Source of the DNA: CAYMRB01 sp964392615
GTDB lineage: Bacteria; Planctomycetota; UBA8108
NCBI GenBank assembly: GCA_964392615.1
Contig: CAYMRB010000142.1
Location: forward strand, 1-20,907
DNA: 20,907 nt
Reading direction: 5' to 3'
Shown: piece by piece, positions 8,404 to 15,866 of the stretch
Position numbering within the stretch: the stretch's first letter is position 1
Layout: every line of letters begins with the position of its first letter
Notes under the pieces: generated by a model
Databases searched by the model: none
Told to the model about the DNA's origin: nothing
The model's input: only the letters and a program-made list of their open reading frames with translations
Position numbers and translations under genes: made by a program

Positions 8404-8631
8404 TCAGCCGGAAACGGCGCGCACGCACTCGACGCCCTCGCCGTCCTCAGGGAAGCGCCCGACGTTCGCCTTGCTGAAGACGAGCTTGCCGTCGACGCAG
8501 ACGTCGAAGATGCCGCCGCCGCCATCGATGAGCTCGACCTCGATGCCGAGAGCGTCACGGATCTCCGCGGCCACACGGACCGCGTGGGGACGGAAGTTTC
8601 ACTGCACGCAATATTCGATCGTGATGCGCAT
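8404..8631 (-). CDS. selW: Selenoprotein W family (Rdx) protein, in-frame UGA read as selenocysteine
   Basis: 75 residues if the TGA at 8599-8601 is read as selenocysteine. The reading starts MRITIEYCVQ, then U11, then NFRPHAVRVA, and ends at a TGA at 8404-8406. It gives the CxxU redox motif C8-V-Q-U11 at the end of the first beta strand, exactly where SelW/Rdx proteins have it. Downstream features of the family follow: a helix (AVRVAAEIRDALG), then IEVELIDGGGGIFDVCVDGKLVFSK as a beta hairpin, then VGRFPEDGE. ATG at 8631 follows AGGAG at 5 nt. The thioredoxin-like fold suggests a thiol-selenol redox role; the physiological substrate is unknown even in well-studied members. It lies 73 nt downstream of the GH106-like gene and 6 nt upstream of mutS2. 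A nonsense mutation in a Cys version is the alternative, but the motif position and the adjacent hairpin argue against it. Confidence 0.88.
8571..8588 (-). promoter_or_regulatory. Bacterial SECIS-like hairpin for selenocysteine insertion in selW
   Basis: In the mRNA (U of UGA = 1), C14-C15 pair with G30-G31, U29 is bulged, and C16-A-C-G19 pair with C25-G-U-G28. The apical loop is C20-G-G-U-C24. A second short pairing, 9-11 with 35-37, can extend the base. The loop GGU and its distance from the UGA resemble the E. coli fdhF element recognised by SelB, as recalled from the literature. There the bulged U is on the 5' side, here on the 3' side. Read by hand; not folded with software. Confidence 0.6.
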
Positions 8632-8636
8632 GATCT

Positions 8637-8641
8637 CTCCT
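8637..8641 (-). promoter_or_regulatory. Ribosome binding site of selW
   Basis: AGGAG on the minus strand, 5 nt before ATG 8631. It supports a real start ten codons ahead of the UGA. Confidence 0.7.
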
Positions 8642-8704
8642 GACGGGAAGCAGAACGGGCGGAAAACCGCGGGATTGTAGCACACGGCGCGGGCGTGGAA
8701 ACGA

Positions 8705-11700
8705 TCACTCCACCATGACGCGCACCGGCCCCAGCAGACCCGACGGCAGGAGCTTGCCGTACCCCCTGCCGGTGGTGAAGGTATAGCGTCCCGTCCGGAA
8801 CGTCCTCCCGCTCAGAAGGCCGGAGTCCCATCGGACCGTCCGCACGTTTCGATCCGGTGCCTGCCGGTCACCGAGCAGGCGGTTGGGCCAGCGATTCGCG
8901 ACATCGATCTCGAGCACGTTGCCCGCGGCCTTCACCATGTCCGTGATCTCGACACGCCACGGCGCGCACCAGACGACGCCGAGGTCCTTGCCGTCGAGCC
9001 GCACGCGCGCGATGTCGTGCACCGTTCCGAGGTCGAGATAGACCCGCCGATCCTGCGCCGAGCCACGGAGCTCCCGCGGTAGGTCGAAGGCCTTACGGTA
9101 GGTCGCGATGCCGGAGTAGTACCGGATGCCGCGCTCCGTTCTTGTCGTCCAATCCTCCAAGGCGGCGAACGTCACGCTGTCGGGTCCGCCCCACTTCGGG
9201 TCGAAGGATACCTCCCACGATCCGTCCAGAGTCGCGATCGGCGCGTTCTTCGGAAAATTCACGCCGCCGCCAGCCGGGGCGCGATCCGGCTTGCCGTCGC
9301 GAAGGAACATCACGAAGAAGCTCTGGTGTGGCGCGAAGACGAGCGGGATCGACGTGGTCTTCTCGCCGCGACGGAACTGCGGAAGCGCTCGCATCTCTGC
9401 GGTCACGGGATTCCATAGCTGCGGCGCGCCCCTGGTCACGCGGAAGGTGCAGGACGCCTCGACCGTCGCGTCCGCCGTGTTGGCGACGAAGTAGATGTCC
9501 CTGTCCGCGGTTCTTCGATGAGTGAACCGCACCGGGCCGTCCGCTCGGAAGTCCTGCGGCACGCCCATGCCCTCGAGAACCGCGGTGGTCACCGCGTAGC
9601 CGGGATAGAGCTCGGCGCGGGAGATCGGCTTCGAGGGCTTCAACCGCCACGGAGCCATGCCCCCCGGCCCGAGCCTTTTCGCTGCGGCCCACTCGGTACC
9701 GTCGCGGCTGGCCCGCCACGCCGGGCCCGTCGCGATCACCTGCCGCGAGCCGTCCGATCGCAGGAGGCTCAATGCTGCGATGAAGCCGGCGGGATTCGGC
9801 TCGTTCGAGCCGTTGCTCGCGACGACGGCGATCGTGTTCGCGCCGCGCTGCAACGCCGCGCCGATATCCGCCGAGTAGACCGTGTGAAAGTTGTCCCCCG
9901 CGAGCACCTCCTTGCCGTTCACCCGCAGCTTGAACGCGTTGTCGGCCGTCGCCTCGATCCGCGCAGCGCTGACGGCCTCGAGATTCGGGATCTGCCAAGT
10001 GAGGCGGAACTGCACTTCGCCCGGGGCGGCGGAAGCGGCCGGGTTTCCTTCGGCCCACCAGATCCAGCTCGCCGCGTCGGGGAGCAGCGGCTTCTCCTGT
10101 GTCACGTCGCGAGGCGGTTCGAAGCGGTCCAGGAGGATCCGCCCCTTGCCGACCTGCCTCGCGGGAGACTTCACCTTGCCCCACAACCTCTCGGCCAGCG
10201 CTCGCACCGCGCGATCGCAATCGGGGTAGCCGCTCAGACTGGGCGACGCGACCGGCGGCGCGCCGTAGACGGTAGCCCCCGCTTCGACGAGCGCGATGAT
10301 CTTCTCGAGCAGCCGCGGCGTCATGGTTTCGAAGCGCGGCAGGACGAGGAGTCGGTACGACGTTCCACCGGGAAACGCGATACGCCCCTCCTTCACCTCG
10401 GCCCGCGCCATGAGCATGTTCGGCGAGCAGCCGTCGAACGAGTAGCCCTTCTTGTCGGCGAGCGGGCCGCTGCCGTTCAGCGCGTCAGCCGGCGCGCGGA
10501 AGACGTGCGGCGCGCCTTCCGGAGTGAGATACAGGACGTCGGACACCGCGACGCCTTGGCGCAGCAAGTGGGAGCAACGCGTAACGTACTCGTGGTAGTC
10601 CTTCACGAGCGGCCACCAGGTCTGGCCGCGGTCCCAGTGCACGCCGTAGGGCCCCATGGTCATGCCCGGACGGTGTTCGTCCCCGAGCGGCTTGTGAGCA
10701 AACGTGTGGTAGACGAACCGATTGACGCCCATGCAGAACGCCCAGTCGCCCTGGTTCTTCATCGACCACGGGTACTGACGCCACTGAGACTGCGCCGTGA
10801 ACGCCTCGGCCGAGACGATCGAGCGGCCCATGACGTGAGCGATCGACGCGGCCTCGATGCAGCTGAAGGACGAGTCGAACCCCATCCCGACGCTCCAGAA
10901 CTCGCACATGGGCACGTCGGCCACCGCGCCGAGGTCCAAGTCGGCGGTCGGGTTCATGTCGTAGGGCTCGATCGAGAGCTCGAAGCCGTGCTGGCGCCCC
11001 AGTGTCTTCAGATGTCCCGCGTAGTTCTCCAGCACGAGCTCCTGGAGCGTCAGGCGCACGTCCCAGAGGAACCGCTCCGTCACCTCGACGCTTCTCACGG
11101 CTCGCCCGCTGAACGCCGGGAAGTAGGACTGCGGGTCGTAGCCGCGGCGTGTCTTGAACTCCTCGCGGAGCTTCGGAGTCCAGTTCTGCGCGCCCATCTC
11201 CCAGCTGTCGAGGTGGACCGTGGTCCAACCGTGCTGCTTCGCCCGCGGTCCGACTCTCTCGAGCAGCTTGCCGTAGTAGTGGTCGAAGTGGTGCTCGAGA
11301 GCTGCCTTGTCGAGCTTGTCGTGATCGAAGCCGACGCCCGGCTCCGGCGCCGGGCGCGTGCTGGCGCCGGTGGAACGACGCCCCATGCGCAGGATGGTCC
11401 AGTCCCCGGCCGGAACGTCCCAGGCCAGCTTGCCGCCCGGCTGCAGGCGATCGGTCAGGTCGATCATCGTCGCGGGGTCGATCACCTGTGACGCGTCGAC
11501 TTCCGCGTGGCGCGCCGGTGCCGGAAGATAGGGAACGACGCCCCTCATCGAGGTATAGGGATTGCGCTCGTACAGCGCCTTCTCGTTGATCGCGTCGATG
11601 ACCGGACCGCACTTCGGGAACGCGTAGACCGCGACGTCCTCGTAGAACGGACTGCGCATGCGGTGCCACGTCGTGCTTCGCTGCTCGGGCACGGGAAGGA

Positions 11701-12160
11701 CCGCGTCGATGGTGGCGGGCCCCTTGGCGTCGAGCGCGCTGAACACGAGATGCTGCATCGACTGCTCCGCCCGCACCCACGGTCCACCGCTGCCCGTCCA
11801 GCCCGGTCCGGCGCCGAGCGTGATGTCGATGCCGAGCCGCTCGGCGTGGCGAACCGCGTCAGCGTACAGCTCCTGCCACGCCTCGCTCATGAACTCGACC
11901 GGACCGCGCGGCACGCCGACGTTCACCTCGAGGAAGACGAGATTCCCGATCCCCGCATCGCGCATCGACTCCAGGTCAGCGACCATCTCCTCGCGGTCGA
12001 GGTTGCCGTCCATGAAGTACCAGTAGACGCCGGGACGGGCCGAGTCCGGGGGGCTTCGGAAGTCGGTCGCCAGGTCATCGCCGAGGACGATAGCGCATGC
12101 CAGGAGAAGGCTCGGTAGGACCGCGAAAAGCGATACGGCCGTGTGATCCGGTTTCGTCAT
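8705..12160 (-). CDS. Exported GH106-like glycoside hydrolase (alpha-L-rhamnosidase type)
   Basis: 1151 residues. The N-terminus has a hydrophobic export signal (about 9-27). LLAC at 19-22 could be a weak lipobox, so a lipoprotein is possible. The opening RPGVYWYFMDGNLDREEM with DLESMRDAGIGNLVFLEV (about 42-79) is the hallmark start of GH106 and related proteins, where WWxMxGN is followed by a helix and strand of the barrel. Candidate catalytic acids on conserved-looking barrel motifs are E321 (HLDSWEMGAQNW), E398 (SIEPYD) and E452 (SAEAFT). Residues about 710-800 form a beta sandwich (FKLRVNGKEVL). Residues 980-1151 form a galactose-binding-like domain (YLDLGTVHDIARVRLDGKDLG). Rhamnosidase activity is inferred from family, not shown. 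The gene is separated from the acs operon by 93 nt and from selW by 73 nt. Confidence 0.82.
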   Translation of the reverse strand: MTKPDHTAVSLFAVLPSLLLACAIVLGDDLATDFRSPPDSARPGVYWYFMDGNLDREEMVADLESMRDAGIGNLVFLEVNVGVPRGPVEFMSEAWQELYADAVRHAERLGIDITLGAGPGWTGSGGPWVRAEQSMQHLVFSALDAKGPATIDAVLPVPEQRSTTWHRMRSPFYEDVAVYAFPKCGPVIDAINEKALYERNPYTSMRGVVPYLPAPARHAEVDASQVIDPATMIDLTDRLQPGGKLAWDVPAGDWTILRMGRRSTGASTRPAPEPGVGFDHDKLDKAALEHHFDHYYGKLLERVGPRAKQHGWTTVHLDSWEMGAQNWTPKLREEFKTRRGYDPQSYFPAFSGRAVRSVEVTERFLWDVRLTLQELVLENYAGHLKTLGRQHGFELSIEPYDMNPTADLDLGAVADVPMCEFWSVGMGFDSSFSCIEAASIAHVMGRSIVSAEAFTAQSQWRQYPWSMKNQGDWAFCMGVNRFVYHTFAHKPLGDEHRPGMTMGPYGVHWDRGQTWWPLVKDYHEYVTRCSHLLRQGVAVSDVLYLTPEGAPHVFRAPADALNGSGPLADKKGYSFDGCSPNMLMARAEVKEGRIAFPGGTSYRLLVLPRFETMTPRLLEKIIALVEAGATVYGAPPVASPSLSGYPDCDRAVRALAERLWGKVKSPARQVGKGRILLDRFEPPRDVTQEKPLLPDAASWIWWAEGNPAASAAPGEVQFRLTWQIPNLEAVSAARIEATADNAFKLRVNGKEVLAGDNFHTVYSADIGAALQRGANTIAVVASNGSNEPNPAGFIAALSLLRSDGSRQVIATGPAWRASRDGTEWAAAKRLGPGGMAPWRLKPSKPISRAELYPGYAVTTAVLEGMGVPQDFRADGPVRFTHRRTADRDIYFVANTADATVEASCTFRVTRGAPQLWNPVTAEMRALPQFRRGEKTTSIPLVFAPHQSFFVMFLRDGKPDRAPAGGGVNFPKNAPIATLDGSWEVSFDPKWGGPDSVTFAALEDWTTRTERGIRYYSGIATYRKAFDLPRELRGSAQDRRVYLDLGTVHDIARVRLDGKDLGVVWCAPWRVEITDMVKAAGNVLEIDVANRWPNRLLGDRQAPDRNVRTVRWDSGLLSGRTFRTGRYTFTTGRGYGKLLPSGLLGPVRVMVE

Positions 12161-12174
12161 GTTCCCTGTTCCCT
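12161..12174 (-). promoter_or_regulatory. Tandem AGGGAAC repeat serving as ribosome binding region of the GH106-like gene
   Basis: On the minus strand AGGGAAC occurs twice in a row, directly before ATG 12160. Each copy has an AGGGA core; the distal one has a normal-to-long spacing and the proximal one a short spacing. It supports the start chosen. Confidence 0.45.
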
Positions 12175-12211
12175 ATCGCGAGGCGAGAGCCAAGAGCGGG
12201 AAATGGTACAC

Positions 12212-12236
12212 CGGCGGCGCGTCGAACTCCCCGCCG
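12212..12236. terminator. Weak hairpin between the acs operon and the GH106-like gene
   Basis: CGGCGG (12212-12217) and CCGCCG (12231-12236) can form a 6-bp GC stem with a 13-nt loop, just after the DUF3786 stop on the minus strand. It may end the acs operon, but the loop is large and no T-run follows. Confidence 0.25.
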
Positions 12237-12253
12237 AAGCTCCTGGCCTTGCT

Positions 12254-13243
12254 TCAGAAGGGCTTGCCGCACAGGCGGGAGACGAACGACTCGGACAGCA
12301 CGACGATGTCTTCAGTGCACAAGAACGACTCGATGTTGGCCGGCAAGAGCAGGGTGCAGGAGGGTGTCAGCTCCTCGTCGCCGGCGTACCAGATGAGCCG
12401 GATCGGGACGCGGGGGAAGACGTCCACGTCGAAGGCAACATCACCGCCGTCGACCGGCCGGGCCCGTAGGGCCGCGACCGCGGACTTCAGGCTGGCAGCA
12501 TCCCTGCCGACCGTGGCGCACAGGCGGCGGTTCACCCTGTTCTCGTAGACGACGGCATAGACCTTTGCTTCGGGGAGACTCGCGAAGGTGACCTGGGGCG
12601 GGAGGGCGATCGGCCTCGTGCGTAGGTCGAGGTAGTGCAGCGCCAGGATCTGCCAGGTCGGACGTGCCGGCTCCCCATCCTCGCGGCGCGCCTCGCCAGT
12701 GGCGATATCCACTAGCAAGGCCCCGTCCATCACCGGCAGACGCCAAAGGGCGTCGGCGGGCTCGGCACCCAGCCATTCCAGCTGCGTCTCGGACTGGTCG
12801 GAGAGCGACTCGACCGCCTTGCGCCGGGCCGTCTCGATGTGGGTCTGCGGCGGAGGGACGCCCCGACGCGCCGGGGACTCCTCGGTCTCGCCAGGGGCGC
12901 CGGCGTTCTCCTCGCCCGCCTTCTTCTTCTCCAGTCGCTCCCTGATGCTCTCCAGGCACTCTCTGGCGCGGGGGTCGTTCTTCACCTGCTCGACGCGCCG
13001 CTGCAACTCGCGCAGGTCGATGGCCTGGCCCAGGCATTGGGCCGCGGCAAGGCACCACTCGGCGCATTGAGGCAGCGCTTCGCGCAGCAGCACGCGTCCG
13101 CAGCGGCAGCGGCGTTTGGGCTCGTCGGTAAAGAACTCGACCAGACGCCCGCAGTCCGGGCAGGGGATCACCACGGAGTCCAGCTGGCGCAAGCTCTGTC
13201 TGCCCGGGCACTTTTCACCCATGCTGATCGTGCCGCATTTCAC
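12254..13243 (-). CDS. Cysteine-rich zinc-ribbon/DUF3786 protein at the end of the acs operon
   Basis: 329 residues. The N-terminus is cysteine-rich: C3, C12 (in KCPG), C28-x2-C31, C46-x-C48, then C60-x3-C64-x5-C70. That reads as a zinc ribbon plus a second three-cysteine cluster (PQCAEWC, QCLG). A charged, low-complexity linker spans about 75-160. The C-terminal half (about 185-329) matches DUF3786: WQILALHYLDLRT, YAVVYENRVNRRL, GDVAFDVDVFPRVPIRLIWYAGDEEL and a terminal LCTEDIVVLSE. DUF3786 has no established function; its genes are often seen in anaerobes with corrinoid/CODH metabolism (recalled). It starts 67 nt after acsE on the same strand. The GTG start at 13243 has GGAGG only 3 nt upstream; ATG at 13222 (MGEKCPG) has no clear site. 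The start is therefore uncertain by 7 residues. Confidence 0.75.
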   Translation of the reverse strand: MKCGTISMGEKCPGRQSLRQLDSVVIPCPDCGRLVEFFTDEPKRRCRCGRVLLREALPQCAEWCLAAAQCLGQAIDLRELQRRVEQVKNDPRARECLESIRERLEKKKAGEENAGAPGETEESPARRGVPPPQTHIETARRKAVESLSDQSETQLEWLGAEPADALWRLPVMDGALLVDIATGEARREDGEPARPTWQILALHYLDLRTRPIALPPQVTFASLPEAKVYAVVYENRVNRRLCATVGRDAASLKSAVAALRARPVDGGDVAFDVDVFPRVPIRLIWYAGDEELTPSCTLLLPANIESFLCTEDIVVLSESFVSRLCGKPF

Positions 13244-13310
13244 AAACCTCCGTGCATTCGAGCGGTATCTCCGCCCGCTGAGTTTGTCGCGCTCAGTCGA
13301 CTATGGGCCT

Positions 13311-14105
13311 TCAACCCTTCGCCTGACGAGCCGCTTCCAGGTACGAGTCGCAGTAGACCATTTTGCCCAGCAGCAGCTCGGCGGTGATCACCGAATCGAT
13401 CAGCTCGGTGTCTCGCGTGTCGGCGAACACGGCATCCAGACCGTGCGCTATCGCCATGGCCACGTACGTTCGATCGATGAGGTGGAAGGCCTCGCAGCCG
13501 TCGGAGACGTTCGACAGGCCTAGCAGCAATCGCGGAGGCGGGTCGGCAAAGGCCTTCAACTGCGACACGGCCTCCAGGCAGTGCGTGGGGTTTTGCGGGG
13601 TCACCTTCACCGGCAGCATGATCGGATCGATAAACAGCCGATCCATGGGGAGACCGCCGTCGGTGGCCAGGGCGATGATCTGCGCGCCCAGCTCGACACG
13701 CTTCTCGACGTTGCCGGGCACGCCATCCGCGTCGATCGTCAATCCGATCAGCCGCGACCCGTGCTCCACGGCCAGACCGATGTACTCGATCGCCATCTCC
13801 GGGTCGGCCTTGGTGGAGTTCATGATCTTCTCGCCCGGCACCTGGGGAAGGACGGCCTTCATGATGTCGGGCTTGGCGGTGTCGACACAGATCGGGGCAT
13901 CGCTGACCTCGCGGATGGTCTCGGCCAGCCACAGCAGCGTGCCCTCAGGGTCGGTTGTCTTTCGACCCGCGTTGATGTCCAGGGCGGTCGCCCCGGCCGC
14001 GAGCAGCTCCTTGGCCATGGCCTGAATCGCCGAGGCGTCCTTGGCCTCGATCGCTTCGTTCACGTCACGGAACATCCCGTTGATGCGGTCTGCGATGATG
14101 TACAT
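13311..14105 (-). CDS. acsE: 5-methyltetrahydrofolate:corrinoid/iron-sulfur protein Co-methyltransferase AcsE
   Basis: 264 residues, the usual family length. Cytoplasmic TIM barrel of the pterin-binding (DHPS-like) superfamily that transfers the methyl of CH3-tetrahydrofolate to Co(I) of AcsCD. The N-terminus ADRING is characteristic. LDINAG at 42-47 starts the pterin site. D75 (ICVDT), N96 (MNSTKA), D160 (FIDP) and N199 (GLSNVSDG) fall at the same numbers as the pterin and active-site residues remembered for the Moorella thermoacetica enzyme. ATG 14105 begins 3 nt after the acsD stop, with AAGGA inside the end of acsD, so translation is probably coupled. It supplies the methyl group for the AcsB reaction. 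Confidence 0.95.
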   Translation of the reverse strand: MYIIADRINGMFRDVNEAIEAKDASAIQAMAKELLAAGATALDINAGRKTTDPEGTLLWLAETIREVSDAPICVDTAKPDIMKAVLPQVPGEKIMNSTKADPEMAIEYIGLAVEHGSRLIGLTIDADGVPGNVEKRVELGAQIIALATDGGLPMDRLFIDPIMLPVKVTPQNPTHCLEAVSQLKAFADPPPRLLLGLSNVSDGCEAFHLIDRTYVAMAIAHGLDAVFADTRDTELIDSVITAELLLGKMVYCDSYLEAARQAKG

Positions 14106-14108
14106 GCC

Positions 14109-15074
14109 TTACACGTCCTTTGTCAGACGGTCGATCAGGTTCTTGATACACTGGATCGCGTGGGGGTGTCGCATGACCAGAAGCTCGGCCCCGGCTTGGA
14201 GCGACACCCCGGCGGTGGCCGCCTCCCACATGGCCCCGGACAGATCGCGTGCCTCGTCGGAGACGTGCGCAAACGGCGGTATCCGGGCCTCCTTGGCGCG
14301 CCAGGTCTCCAGGCCCACGTCGCACAGGACGGGCTGGGCGAGCAGCCGGTCGCCGCCGAGCCCCGCCAACCGCCCCCGCTCTTGAATGCTGTAGACGTAT
14401 TCGATGCCGTATCCCAAGGCACCCGTCGTGGGGAAGATGACGATGTCCTCGAGCGGAAAACCCGCATCCTGACAGAGGATGTTGACCTGTTTCGCGATGT
14501 TGATGTCCAGGGGGCTTTCGGCCAGAAGCTTATGCTCGTCGGCGTGGCACACTGCCACGACGGTGCGGTAGTTCGTCTCGCGCGCGCTGCCGATCAAACA
14601 GTTCTCGCCCCGGGCCGCCGCGGAGACTGCCGGCAGGATCTGGCTGTCCTTCTCGTCCACGCCGCAGCCCCAGATCACCAGCGGCACGCCCACCGCGCCC
14701 AACACCTCCTTCACCGTCTCGGCGCATTGTTCGGGCGAACGGTCTTCCGAGTCCGGGTGGGCGGCCATCAGACGGAGGCAGATCAGATCCGCGCCGAGCT
14801 GTACTGCCTTCTGGGCCCAATCGCCGGGCGAGGGCAACTCGCCCCCGTAGGCCTGCACCAACTGCTCCGGCCAGTCATTCGTGGCACCGTCCCAGACCTC
14901 CACTGCCACGGCAGGCCGTTGGCCAAGGGATCCCTCGTACGACAGGAATGGCAATGCGGCCGCCCCGCCGATAGTCACCGTGCTCGTGCGCGTGCCGCCC
15001 TCGTCCGCCATCGCGCCGAGCGTTACGGTGTTGACGGAACTCGTCCACTTTTCCGCGGTGTCCGGAACGCTCAT
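14109..15074 (-). CDS. acsD: Corrinoid/iron-sulfur protein small subunit AcsD
   Basis: 321 residues, close to the usual length of about 320. It is the small (delta/beta-type) subunit of the CFeSP, a TIM barrel that pairs with AcsC and helps hold the cobamide. Recognisable stretches are VTLGAMADEGGTRTSTVTIGG (about 17-37), NDWPEQLV (66-73), GADLICLRL, VPLVIWGCGVDEKD (about 130-143), ARETNYRTV and FPTTGALGYGIEYVYS. The ATG overlaps the cooC stop by 4 nt (ATGA) and has GAGGAG at 15083-15088 with 8 nt spacing. acsE follows after 3 nt. The order acsD-acsE places the methyl acceptor next to its methyl donor enzyme. Confidence 0.95.
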   Translation of the reverse strand: MSVPDTAEKWTSSVNTVTLGAMADEGGTRTSTVTIGGAAALPFLSYEGSLGQRPAVAVEVWDGATNDWPEQLVQAYGGELPSPGDWAQKAVQLGADLICLRLMAAHPDSEDRSPEQCAETVKEVLGAVGVPLVIWGCGVDEKDSQILPAVSAAARGENCLIGSARETNYRTVVAVCHADEHKLLAESPLDINIAKQVNILCQDAGFPLEDIVIFPTTGALGYGIEYVYSIQERGRLAGLGGDRLLAQPVLCDVGLETWRAKEARIPPFAHVSDEARDLSGAMWEAATAGVSLQAGAELLVMRHPHAIQCIKNLIDRLTKDV

Positions 15075-15865
15075 GACGCGTGCTCCTCGTGTGATGAGTT
15101 CGGTTTCGCGGCCCCTAGACAGCTACGTGTGAGTTCGGCGACGGCGGCGCGCGCCGCCGAGCCCGCGCCGTCGTCGATGGGCTCTCCACGATAGGAGCGC
15201 CCCACCAGGTCGTCGTCAAAGGGGACCCGCACTGCCACCTGGAGCGACGGCAGCTCCTCGGACAGATCGGTCGGGACGACGTCCTCGAAGGACGGCTGGA
15301 TCTTGTTGAACACCAGAATCCGCTTCCCCACCCGGATCGGCAGCTCCTCGGACAGCCGGGTGATCCTCTTGGCCGTCTCCAACCCCACGTTGGTCGGCTC
15401 GGTCGCGACGATCAAGGCATCCACGCCGTCGATCGTGAGGCGGGACAGGTGCTCCATTCCCGCTTCGCAGTCCACCACCACGCAGGGGTAGTTGTCTCGC
15501 AGCGTTTTCAAGTAGCGCCGCAAGAGCCCGTTGACATAGCAGTAGCACTGAGGGCCTTCCGGGCGGCCCATGGTCAACAGATCGAATCCCACCTGTTCGC
15601 TCAACAGCTCGGCGAGCCACTGACCCACCAATCGATCCTTGGGGATCTCGCTGGGCTTCTTGGAGACTTCGCGCATCTCGTCGCGCAGATCGGCGATCGT
15701 GCCGGGACACGGCGCGCCCAGCGCCAGCCCGAGCGTCGCATTGGGATCGGCGTCCACGGCGAAGACCGGCTTGTTTCCCGTCCGAATCAGCTCGCGAATG
15801 ATCATCGCCGCCAGCGTCGTCTTGCCGGAGCCGCCCTTGCCGCTGATCGCAATCAGAATGCCCAT
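15071..15865 (-). CDS. cooC: CooC/AcsF-type nickel-inserting maturation ATPase
   Basis: 264 residues, MinD/ParA-like P-loop ATPase. The deviant Walker A motif K10-GGSGKTT is at 10-17, the switch-type VDADPNATLG at 37-46, and VVVDCEAGMEHL (about 129-140) is typical of CooC. C107-Y-C109 is the CxC pair that binds metal at the dimer interface in this family. The protein uses ATP to load nickel into CO dehydrogenase and/or the A-cluster of AcsB. Sequence alone cannot separate CooC (CODH) from AcsF (ACS) specificity; the location between acsV and acsD favours service to this complex. The start is 1 nt after the acsV stop, and its stop overlaps acsD. Confidence 0.92.
   Translation of the reverse strand: MGILIAISGKGGSGKTTLAAMIIRELIRTGNKPVFAVDADPNATLGLALGAPCPGTIADLRDEMREVSKKPSEIPKDRLVGQWLAELLSEQVGFDLLTMGRPEGPQCYCYVNGLLRRYLKTLRDNYPCVVVDCEAGMEHLSRLTIDGVDALIVATEPTNVGLETAKRITRLSEELPIRVGKRILVFNKIQPSFEDVVPTDLSEELPSLQVAVRVPFDDDLVGRSYRGEPIDDGAGSAARAAVAELTRSCLGAAKPNSSHEEHAS
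15083..15088 (-). promoter_or_regulatory. Ribosome binding site of acsD inside the end of cooC
   Basis: GAGGAG on the minus strand, 8 nt before ATG 15074. The overlap with the cooC coding end indicates coupled translation. Confidence 0.65.
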
Positions 15866-15866
15866 C

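Noticed and set aside
8404..8631. selW as a pseudogene with a nonsense mutation
   Set aside because: The TGA sits precisely at the CxxU position, the reading continues in family style to its own stop, and a SECIS-like hairpin follows.
8659..8670. GCGG-AAAA-CCGC hairpin after the GH106-like gene as a terminator
   Set aside because: The stem is only 4 bp and no T-run follows on the minus strand; too weak to call.
9518..11491. 657-codon open frame on the plus strand inside the GH106-like gene
   Set aside because: Antisense shadow. The opposite strand encodes a recognisable full-length enzyme with an export signal.
13261..13296. Small inverted repeats (5-bp arms) between acsE and the DUF3786 gene
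   Set aside because: Arms of 5 bp are expected by chance in sequence of this GC content.
13581..15194. 537-codon plus-strand open frame opposite acsE and acsD
   Set aside because: Antisense shadow crossing two certain genes; no domain is visible in it.
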